Under the pieces are notes generated by a model that saw only the letters and a program-made list of their open reading frames with translations, was not told the DNA's origin and did no database searches. From Candidatus Zixiibacteriota bacterium (lineage in GTDB: Bacteria > Zixibacteria > MSB-5A5 > GN15 > PGXB01), in NCBI GenBank assembly GCA_020345705.1, contig CP070766.1:1497205-1503646 (forward strand): 6,442 bases of DNA. Direction: 5' to 3'. Below are positions 1-4,179 of the stretch, piece after piece; the stretch's first letter is position 1; every line of letters begins with the position of its first letter. The position numbers were made by a program, and so were the translations under genes.

Positions 1-528
1 ATACTCATGGTTGGTGGTATCTTCAATATTGGCAAAGTGAGTCGAGACGCCATACAAATGTAGATTTGGGTATCTTTTTATCAGGCCGGCTATTTTCTCG
101 AGGCGGTTTAGCTCGACTCCCTGGCGATTCGTCCCGGTTTCAACTTTTAAATGTAATTGCACCCGCCGCCCATACTTCTCCGCCAGTTTGCCCAGCCTGC
201 CGATCGTCTCGGCATTATAAACAGTCGGTTCCAGGTCTAGATCAAAGACGGCGTCAAGATCGGAAAGCGAGATATAACCGACAATCAGGATATCTCTCTG
301 CCATCCGAATTTCCTGGCGCCGGCGGCTTCCTCAAGGGAATGCACGGCTACATATTCCACGTCCTCGCGGTCGAGGAGGGCTATCATTTCTTTGAGACCG
401 TGGCCGTAGGCATTGGCTTTAACGGCGGCGGCGATTTTTCGTTTGCCGGCCAGAGTGCGGATGGTGGCGATATTTTTTCTAAAAGCATCCGAGCTCAGCT
501 CAATCCAGGTCAGATATTTCTTCTCCAT
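1..528 (-). CDS. alr: Alanine racemase, N-terminal 176 residues (cut by the window edge)
   Basis: This is a fold-type III pyridoxal 5'-phosphate enzyme that interconverts L- and D-alanine, supplying D-alanine for peptidoglycan in the cytoplasm. The protein starts MEKKYLTWIELSSDAF, the usual opening strand of the family. The PLP-binding motif VKANAYGHG lies at residues 36-44, with Lys37 as the Schiff-base lysine and Tyr41 beside it. KVETGTNRQGV at 128-138 supplies Lys128 (the position carbamylated in Geobacillus Alr) and Arg135, which contacts the PLP phenolic oxygen. STHFANIED at 162-170 contains His164, matching the PLP-site His166 of Geobacillus Alr. The C-terminal beta domain with the catalytic Tyr (about 200 residues) lies beyond the left edge. 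ATG at 528 is the only standard start in this frame that fits the family. No strong ribosome site or promoter precedes it, and the terminator of the upstream ferritin-like unit ends only about 33 bases away. Family identity is very secure. A paralogue with other amino-acid specificity cannot be excluded from the N-terminal half alone. Confidence 0.95.
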   Translation of the reverse strand, partial: MEKKYLTWIELSSDAFRKNIATIRTLAGKRKIAAAVKANAYGHGLKEMIALLDREDVEYVAVHSLEEAAGARKFGWQRDILIVGYISLSDLDAVFDLDLEPTVYNAETIGRLGKLAEKYGRRVQLHLKVETGTNRQGVELNRLEKIAGLIKRYPNLHLYGVSTHFANIEDTTNHEY

Positions 529-561
529 GCGATCAATAAAGCATCGGCCGTTTCCGCCTGC

Positions 562-590
562 AAATAAAAAAAGCCCGCCGGGGCGGGCTT
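562..590 (-). terminator. Intrinsic terminator of the ferritin-like operon
   Basis: Read on the minus strand, an 8-bp GC-rich stem (AAGCCCGC paired with GCGGGCTT, 4-base loop) is followed directly by TTTTTTTATTT. The hairpin begins 18 bases after the stop codon of the 160-residue ferritin-like gene. The plus-strand side of the hairpin has no T-run, so it works only for leftward transcription. Confidence 0.92.
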
Positions 591-608
591 AAATCTAACA
601 GCGGATGG

Positions 609-1091
609 TCATTCGAGGGCGGCAATCATGCCCTTGATGATCTCGACATGCGTCTGCTCAAACTTTGAGAGAAACTCGAATGTTTCTCTAGCCCCTTTGG
701 AATCGGCGCTATTGGCCAGCCGGCCAAACAGGTCTCTGGCCTCATATTCCAGCCGAAGGGCGATGTCCAGAATCTGCCGTTGATTTGACGCACCGCGGAC
801 TTCGTCTATGAGCTCCTGATGCCTAGACGTCATGTCTTCACCGATCTCCGGAAGGCCTTCCTCCTTCAGTACGTCGGCGGTGCTGATCCATTTCTCCGAA
901 CGGACCAGCGAGTCGTACTGCTTTTCCAGGATGTGAAAATGTCTTTTCTCCTCACCGGCCAATCTATGAAGGGTATTTCTGAAGTCGTCGTTTTCTGCCT
1001 TCCTTGAGGCCTCCAGATAAAAGACATAACTGGCCACCTCGGATTGTATGCCGCTGGTTAAAGCTTCCAAAATGTCAGGATGAACGGCCAT
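609..1091 (-). CDS. Ferritin-like (rubrerythrin-type) diiron protein, 160 aa
   Basis: This is a four-helix-bundle protein of the ferritin-like/rubrerythrin superfamily, expected to bind a diiron centre in the cytoplasm and act in peroxide reduction or iron handling. It consists of two similar helix hairpins. The first has E18-xx-S-Y-x-F-Y25 followed by E48-KR-H51. The second has E115-xx-A...F122 followed by E145-QT-H148. In both, the helix glutamate lies exactly 30 residues before the ExxH glutamate, giving the classic ligand set of four Glu and two His. There is no CxxC rubredoxin domain at either end, so it is not a full rubrerythrin and needs an outside electron donor if it is a peroxidase. 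The start is supported by GGGAG 6-7 bases upstream of ATG. It lies 36 bases downstream of the half-size ferritin-like gene, in one apparent operon that ends at the terminator just after it. The exact subfamily and substrate are not recognisable by eye. Confidence 0.9.
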   Translation of the reverse strand: MAVHPDILEALTSGIQSEVASYVFYLEASRKAENDDFRNTLHRLAGEEKRHFHILEKQYDSLVRSEKWISTADVLKEEGLPEIGEDMTSRHQELIDEVRGASNQRQILDIALRLEYEARDLFGRLANSADSKGARETFEFLSKFEQTHVEIIKGMIAALE

Positions 1092-1127
1092 ATTTTCTCC
1101 CTTTATTCATTTCATACGACATTCTTC

Positions 1128-1334
1128 TTACATTTCATAGTGAAGATGATCTTCCAGTTCTTTCTTCAGCTTCGCCTCATGCTTCGATTCTTCCTCGGCC
1201 AGGAACAGGAACATCTCTTTGGTCGCCGCATTCTCGAAAAGCTCAGCGTGGTTTTTGTAAAACTCATAGGCTTCGTGTTCGCGTGTGATCGCAATCTCAA
1301 TAGCTTCGCGGGGGTCGGTGGTTTTGTCGATCAT
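1128..1334 (-). CDS. Half-ferritin: single-hairpin ferritin-like protein, about 68 aa
   Basis: This small acidic, all-helical protein covers just half of a ferritin-like bundle. Numbered from the upstream ATG at 1340 (70-residue form), helix A has E21-xx-A-Y-x-F-Y28 and helix B has E51-SK-H54. The two glutamates are 30 residues apart, the same spacing as in each half of the neighbouring 160-residue protein. A lone hairpin of this kind can form a diiron site only by pairing, as encapsulated ferritins (EncFtn) do with their Glu/Glu-x2-His ligands; dimerisation here is inferred. Two ATGs compete. The first (1340) lies 1 base from AAGGAG, which is too close. The second (1334) lies at the ideal 7 bases, so I take it as the start. 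This is the first gene of the leftward operon, 36 bases before the 160-residue ferritin-like gene. No encapsulin gene or encapsulin-targeting tail is visible. It could alternatively be a regulatory partner or subunit of its neighbour. Confidence 0.87.
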   Translation of the reverse strand: MIDKTTDPREAIEIAITREHEAYEFYKNHAELFENAATKEMFLFLAEEESKHEAKLKKELEDHLHYEM

Positions 1335-1341
1335 TTTCATT

Positions 1342-1347
1342 CTCCTT
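1342..1347 (-). promoter_or_regulatory. Ribosome binding site that decides the half-ferritin start
   Basis: AAGGAG on the minus strand lies 1 base from the ATG at 1340 but 7 bases from the in-frame ATG at 1334. Normal spacing favours the inner start, shortening the protein from 70 to 68 residues. Confidence 0.75.
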
Positions 1348-1373
1348 CTGTTGCGCTCAAGATGATTGGTTCT

Positions 1374-1402
1374 ATTTAACCTTTTTGGTCTCCAAAAGTC
1401 AA
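1374..1402 (-). promoter_or_regulatory. Promoter of the ferritin-like operon
   Basis: On the minus strand, TTGACT (1402-1397) and TTAAAT (1379-1374) are separated by 17 bases, matching sigma70 consensus at 5/6 and 4/6 positions. Transcription would start near 1367 and give a leader of about 30 bases before the first ferritin-like gene. The spacer contains a dyad, annotated separately. Confidence 0.65.
1383..1397. promoter_or_regulatory. Candidate operator dyad in the promoter spacer
   Basis: TTTTGG-TCT-CCAAAA is a perfect inverted repeat with 6-bp arms and a 3-bp centre. It fills most of the spacer between the -35 and -10 of the ferritin-like promoter and touches the -35. A dimeric repressor bound here would block RNA polymerase. 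The regulator is not in the window, and the sequence does not match the Fur or PerR box as I know them. Chance occurrence is possible. Confidence 0.45.
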
Positions 1403-1429
1403 GAAATCAGCTTAAAAAACGATACGGTC

Positions 1430-1445
1430 CAGATGGTTGCATCTG
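1430..1445. promoter_or_regulatory. Inverted repeat midway between the divergent promoters
   Basis: CAGATG-GTTG-CATCTG is a perfect 6-bp dyad with a 4-bp centre. It lies 27 bases behind the -35 of the leftward promoter and 17 bases behind the -35 of the rightward one. That position is upstream of both transcripts, so it would act as a DNA site, for example for an activator, rather than as an RNA hairpin. Function is inferred from position only. Confidence 0.35.
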
Positions 1446-1462
1446 ATAGCGTCATATTTCTA

Positions 1463-1492
1463 TTGAATTCTCGTCTTCAACACGTTTATAAT
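1463..1492 (+). promoter_or_regulatory. Promoter of the YggS-family gene
   Basis: TTGAAT (1463-1468) and a perfect TATAAT (1487-1492) are separated by 18 bases. The predicted transcription start is near 1499, only about 13 bases before the first possible start codon. The mRNA would then have a very short leader consisting of little more than the ribosome site. Confidence 0.75.
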
Positions 1493-1497
1493 TGACC

Positions 1498-1503
1498 GAG
1501 GTG
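1498..1503 (+). promoter_or_regulatory. Ribosome binding site before a tandem GTG-ATG start
   Basis: GAGGTG lies 8 bases before GTG (1512) and 11 bases before the in-frame ATG (1515). Spacing favours the GTG and codon preference favours the ATG, so the start is uncertain by one codon. The site overlaps the predicted transcription start. Confidence 0.6.
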
Positions 1504-1511
1504 GACTGACA

Positions 1512-2207
1512 GTGATGTATCAGCATATAAAAGAAAATCTAGGGGGTATCCAAAACAGAATTGCCGCGGCCTGTGAAAGGGCCGGACGTAGTCCCGATAA
1601 AATTGTACTGGTGGCAGTATCCAAGACTCACCCGGAGGAAGCCGTCAAAGCCGCCGTCGAAGCCGGCATAACCAACATCGGCGAATCCCGCGTGCAGGAG
1701 GCTGTGTCCAAGATCGAATCTCTGGGCGGAATCGCGAAATGGCACATGGTGGGACACCTTCAAACCAATAAGGCGAAAAAGGCGGTTCAGCTTTTTGATA
1801 TGATCCAGTCGGTTGACTCGCTCAAGCTGGCCGTGGAAATCGATCGCCGCACCGAGCAGATCGGCAAGAGAATCGAGTGTCTGATTGAGATAAACTCGTC
1901 AGGCGAGGAAGCAAAATCGGGTGTATCGCCCGATGAGGCTCTTGACCTTATTGATGAGGTTATGAATCTTGAGAATATCGCTCTAAAGGGCTTGATGACC
2001 ATCGGCCCGTGGACTGAGGATGAGCGGCCTATCAGAGAAGCCTTCCGTGAAACAAAAGAGCTGTTCAGCCGGGGTCGGAAGGCGGCGGGGGAATCATTTT
2101 CGATTCTTTCGATGGGTATGACAGATGATTTTGAAATCGCGATAGAGGAAGGCTCGAATATGGTCCGTATCGGCACGGCCATCTTCGAGCCAAGAGAGAA
2201 GAGTTGA
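1512..2207 (+). CDS. yggS: YggS/PLPHP-family pyridoxal phosphate homeostasis protein
   Basis: This is a single-domain, fold-type III PLP-binding protein of the YggS/YlmE/PROSC (COG0325) family. It acts in the cytoplasm in vitamin B6 and amino/keto-acid balance and has no known catalytic reaction of its own. The length of 231 residues is normal. VAVSKTHP at 34-41 contains the PLP lysine, Lys38. Family blocks follow in order: NIGESRVQEA (55-64), WHMVGHLQTNK (77-87), LIEINSSGEEAKSG (124-137), LKGLMTIGP (158-166), and the phosphate-binding stretch SMGMTDDFEIAIEEGSNMVRIGTAIF (200-225). The usual GENYVQE motif reads GESRVQE here. The start is GTG at 1512 or ATG at 1515. The gene has its own promoter, is divergent from the ferritin-like operon, and lies 125 bases before a DivIVA-domain gene. 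That neighbourhood matches ylmE in the Gram-positive division cluster. Identity is very secure. Confidence 0.96.
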   Translation: MMYQHIKENLGGIQNRIAAACERAGRSPDKIVLVAVSKTHPEEAVKAAVEAGITNIGESRVQEAVSKIESLGGIAKWHMVGHLQTNKAKKAVQLFDMIQSVDSLKLAVEIDRRTEQIGKRIECLIEINSSGEEAKSGVSPDEALDLIDEVMNLENIALKGLMTIGPWTEDERPIREAFRETKELFSRGRKAAGESFSILSMGMTDDFEIAIEEGSNMVRIGTAIFEPREKS

Positions 2208-2222
2208 ATGCTGAGAACTGCG

Positions 2223-2251
2223 GGCCCGCCGGACCGCTGCGCCCGGCGGCC
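2223..2251 (+). other. GC-rich hairpin downstream of the YggS-family gene
   Basis: GGCC-(C)-GCCGG pairs with CCGGC-GGCC around a 10-base loop, giving a 9-bp stem with a single bulged C. It begins 15 bases after the stop codon. It is followed by GAGAAAAATG rather than a T-run, so it is not a standard intrinsic terminator. It could slow or partly stop transcription, or protect the 3' end of the yggS message. Confidence 0.45.
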
Positions 2252-2267
2252 GAGAAAAATGCCAAGA

Positions 2268-2296
2268 TTGACGGCTTTTTTGCCGATATATATACA
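2268..2296 (+). promoter_or_regulatory. Probable promoter of the divIVA-punA unit
   Basis: TTGACG (2268-2273, 5/6) and TATACA (2291-2296, 4/6) are spaced by 17 bases, with transcription expected near 2303 and a leader of about 30 bases. The AT-rich stretch from 2286 to 2322 contains other possible -10 elements, so the exact site is uncertain. Read-through from the YggS-family gene may also contribute. Confidence 0.55.
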
Positions 2297-2332
2297 GATA
2301 ACATTCATCTTATTATATATTAGAGGCATATT

Positions 2333-3034
2333 ATGGAACTGACACCAAATGAAATGAGAAATCACAAATTTCCCTCAGCCATGAGGGGGTATAATAAGGC
2401 TGAGGTTGATGCCTACATCCAGGCCGCGGCCGACGCCCTTGAGGAGGCCCGCGCGCAGCTTGTCGCACTCACGGAAGAAAGAGAGGCGCTGGAAAACAGG
2501 TATAATGAGCTCAAGGAGATGCAGGAAACCATCAAGGCAGCTGTGCTTGAGGCCCAGAAAAGTGGCGAAGAAATCAAGGCTAACGCCAAGAGAGAAGCCG
2601 AACTTATTATAAGCGAGGCCAAGCACCGCCGGGACAAGATGATCGACGAGAAATATCAGAAATTGTCCGAAGTTGAGGCCCGTATTCATGAACTCGAATA
2701 CACCAGGAAAAGCTTCTATAATAAGCTTCGCTCGGAAATCGAGGCTCACTTAAGGCTGGTCGATTCCATTCTTCCTCCAGATAATAAAAATCCGGAGCAG
2801 AATCAGCCAAAACCGGCCTATACTCCAGAACCTGTCCCTGAGCCGACGCCTCAGCCCGTGCCGGAACCTGCTCCGGAACCTGCTCACGAGCCGGAAAGGG
2901 ATGTCCCGAGATTCGACGCAAAGGACGAGGACATCGACAACCTCGTGGATCAGCTCGGAAGCGAGCCCCCGGCAGAGGAAGAAAAACAGAAGGAGAAGGT
3001 AGAGAATGGACAACCTCAGGGGAATGATTTCTGA
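2333..3034 (+). CDS. divIVA: DivIVA-domain protein with coiled coil and Pro/Glu-rich tail, 233 aa
   Basis: This is a cytoplasmic membrane-associated scaffold of the DivIVA/GpsB family, which senses curved membrane at poles and septa and recruits division or cell-wall proteins. Residues 3-29 (LTPNEMRNHKFPSAMRGYNKAEVDAYI) form the N-terminal lipid-binding domain and align without gaps to Bacillus subtilis DivIVA. Arg18 and Gly19-Tyr20 are kept, but the membrane-inserting Phe17 is Met17. A long charged coiled coil covers about 30-145 and includes VLEAQKSGEEIKANAKREAE (71-90), typical of the family. Residues about 160-188 are a Pro/Glu-rich PEP-type linker, and the tail after 193 is acidic. AGAGG 6 bases before ATG supports the start. 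Its last 29 bases overlap the purine nucleoside phosphorylase gene in another frame, implying co-transcription. The closeness to a YggS-family gene points to a division or morphogenesis role. The partner proteins are unknown. Confidence 0.9.
   Translation: MELTPNEMRNHKFPSAMRGYNKAEVDAYIQAAADALEEARAQLVALTEEREALENRYNELKEMQETIKAAVLEAQKSGEEIKANAKREAELIISEAKHRRDKMIDEKYQKLSEVEARIHELEYTRKSFYNKLRSEIEAHLRLVDSILPPDNKNPEQNQPKPAYTPEPVPEPTPQPVPEPAPEPAHEPERDVPRFDAKDEDIDNLVDQLGSEPPAEEEKQKEKVENGQPQGNDF
2861..2884 (+). repeat. Tandem 12-bp repeat in the Pro/Glu-rich linker
   Basis: CCGGAACCTGCT occurs twice in a row, encoding PEPA twice inside the proline-rich linker of the DivIVA-domain protein. The flanking sequence is a looser version of the same PEP-type repeat. 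Slippage here would add or remove whole repeat units without breaking the frame. Confidence 0.8.
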
Positions 3035-3827
3035 CGCGACGGATTTCATCCGCGCGAAAGTTGATCTTGTCCCCGGAATAGGAATCATACTCGGCACTGG
3101 TCTCGGTTCCCTCGCCGATGGAATCGAGACTACCGCCACGGTCGATTACGGCGATATCCCCCATTTTCCTGTTTCCACGGTTGAATCACATGCCGGACGT
3201 CTTCTGTTCGGTCATCTGAATAGCAGGGCGGTGGCTGCCATGCAGGGCCGCTTCCACTACTACGAGGGCTACAGCCTGAAACAGGTGACGTTTCCGGTGC
3301 GAGTGCTCAAGGAGCTCGGGATTAAAGCGCTCATTGTCTCCAATGCCTGCGGCGGGCTTAATCCCCAGTTCAACCGTGGGGATATCATGATAATCACCGA
3401 CCATATCAACCTGCTGGGCAACAACCCGCTCATCGGCCCGAACGACGACTCCGTCGGTGACCGGTTCCCGGACATGTACAACTGCTATGACAAAGACCTT
3501 GTCGAATTGGCCGAAGAGGTTGCCCTGGAGCAGAAACTTCCCGTAAAAAAGGGCATCTATGTCGCCGTTGCCGGACCGAATCTTGAAACCGCCGCTGAAT
3601 ACCGTTTCCTGCGGGCCATCGGGGCCGACGTGGTCGGCATGTCGACCGTCCCGGAGGTAATCGCGGCCCGGCACCAGAAAACAAAAGTGCTGGCCTTTTC
3701 GATTATCACAGATATGGGCCTGCCCGATGCGCTCGGCCCGTGTTCTCTGGAGGAGATTGTCAAGACGGCTGCGACCGCCGAGCCGAAGCTCCGTGATCTG
3801 ATCTCAGGCTGCGTGGAACGAATGTAG
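3006..3827 (+). CDS. punA: Class I (trimeric-type) purine nucleoside phosphorylase
   Basis: This cytoplasmic enzyme of purine salvage cleaves purine (deoxy)nucleosides with phosphate into free base and (deoxy)ribose-1-phosphate. Its 273 residues are full length for the class I family. Motifs in order: LGTGLGSLA (29-37, phosphate loop), ESHAGRLLFG (60-69, His62), MQGRFHYYEGY (79-89, Arg82 and His84), VSNACGGLNP (111-120), ITDHINLLGNNPLIGPND (130-147), GPNLETAAEYR (190-200, Glu194 matching human Glu201) and VGMSTVPEVIAARH (210-223, Met212-Ser213). At the base-specificity position, human Asn243 is replaced by Asp236 in SIITDMGLPD. Human His257, which meets the ribose 5'-OH, aligns with Leu248. 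These changes could widen the substrate range. ATG at 3006 follows AGGAG and overlaps the end of divIVA by 29 bases. The alternative ATG at 3024 has a poorly spaced site. The unit ends at an intrinsic terminator. Confidence 0.95.
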   Translation: MDNLRGMISDATDFIRAKVDLVPGIGIILGTGLGSLADGIETTATVDYGDIPHFPVSTVESHAGRLLFGHLNSRAVAAMQGRFHYYEGYSLKQVTFPVRVLKELGIKALIVSNACGGLNPQFNRGDIMIITDHINLLGNNPLIGPNDDSVGDRFPDMYNCYDKDLVELAEEVALEQKLPVKKGIYVAVAGPNLETAAEYRFLRAIGADVVGMSTVPEVIAARHQKTKVLAFSIITDMGLPDALGPCSLEEIVKTAATAEPKLRDLISGCVERM

Positions 3828-3849
3828 CTGAAGCCACAATTTCCGATAC

Positions 3850-3875
3850 AAAGGCGCGGTTTTCCGCGCCTTTTT
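3850..3875 (+). terminator. Intrinsic terminator after punA
   Basis: AAAGGCGCGG pairs with CCGCGCCTTT around a TTTT loop, and the 3' arm runs into a T-run (3871-3875). It lies 22 bases after the punA stop codon and closes the rightward yggS-divIVA-punA block. On the minus strand the A-run also leaves a short T-run, but no leftward gene ends here. Confidence 0.93.
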
Positions 3876-3909
3876 CAATATAAGTTATACCTTTTTTCTC
3901 ACTTTCCGC

Positions 3910-3938
3910 TTGACAGTCGCAAGACCGAATCGTATTGT
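3910..3938 (+). promoter_or_regulatory. Promoter of the secreted subtilase gene
   Basis: A perfect TTGACA (3910-3915) and TATTGT (3933-3938) are separated by 17 bases. Transcription would start near 3945, about 235 bases before the start codon. No better promoter is seen nearer the gene; TAATAT at 4157 has no matching -35. Confidence 0.65.
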
Positions 3939-3990
3939 GGCGGAAACATTTCTTAGGGTTTCGCTCACCGACATCGACATCTTCGACATA

Positions 3991-4021
3991 AATCCTGAGG
4001 ATTACAAAGAATATCAGGATT
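3991..4021 (+). repeat. Inverted repeat with competing pairings in the subtilase leader
   Basis: AATCCTGA (3991-3998) and TCAGGATT (4014-4021) are perfect 8-bp complements around a 15-base loop. A third piece, GGATT at 3999-4003, can pair instead with AATCC at 3991-3995. The two pairings exclude each other. There is no T-run after either. Confidence 0.5.
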
Positions 4022-4179
4022 AACTTGGTTCCGGTATTCGAGAATCGGAATTCAGCCAGATAAAGATTGCATCAACAGCAGAGGGGCGGTGTTGCTCGGT
4101 ACGATTTCAGCCAATCCAACCGGCCCACACGGGCTCCTAGCAACAGAGAATGAGGGTAATATTCAAATAAGGAGGAACC

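Larger units (their letters stand above)
3876..4179 (+). other. Long gene-free stretch and leader before the subtilase gene
   Basis: This stretch of about 300 bases holds a promoter near its left end and, if that promoter is used, an untranslated leader of about 235 bases. The leader contains an 8-bp inverted repeat (3991-4021), an imperfect hairpin (4029-4050) and a small GCCC-ACAC-GGGC hairpin (4123-4134). A frame open from TTG 3910 to TAA 4023 has no ribosome site. I recognise no known riboswitch or small RNA. Confidence 0.6.

Noticed and set aside
529..560. Possible alr promoter TTGCAG-N17-TTTATT on the minus strand
   Set aside because: Only 3/6 matches in each element, and it would leave almost no leader.
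66..567. Two plus-strand open frames opposite the left-edge gene
   Set aside because: They are antisense to alr, whose motifs are unmistakable, and the translations show no family features.
1128..1334. Encapsulin cargo protein
   Set aside because: The ligand spacing resembles EncFtn, but the C-terminus lacks an encapsulin-targeting peptide and no encapsulin shell gene is in the window.
1787..2365. 192-codon minus-strand open frame across the YggS-family gene
   Set aside because: Antisense shadow; serine- and isoleucine-rich translation without motifs or a ribosome site, while the plus strand encodes a clear family member.
2607..3164. Minus-strand open frame spanning divIVA and the start of punA
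   Set aside because: Shadow frame of low-complexity Arg/Ser/Pro composition crossing two real genes.
3876..4179. Riboswitch or c-di-GMP aptamer in the subtilase leader
   Set aside because: No conserved core of any class I know could be matched; only generic inverted repeats are seen.
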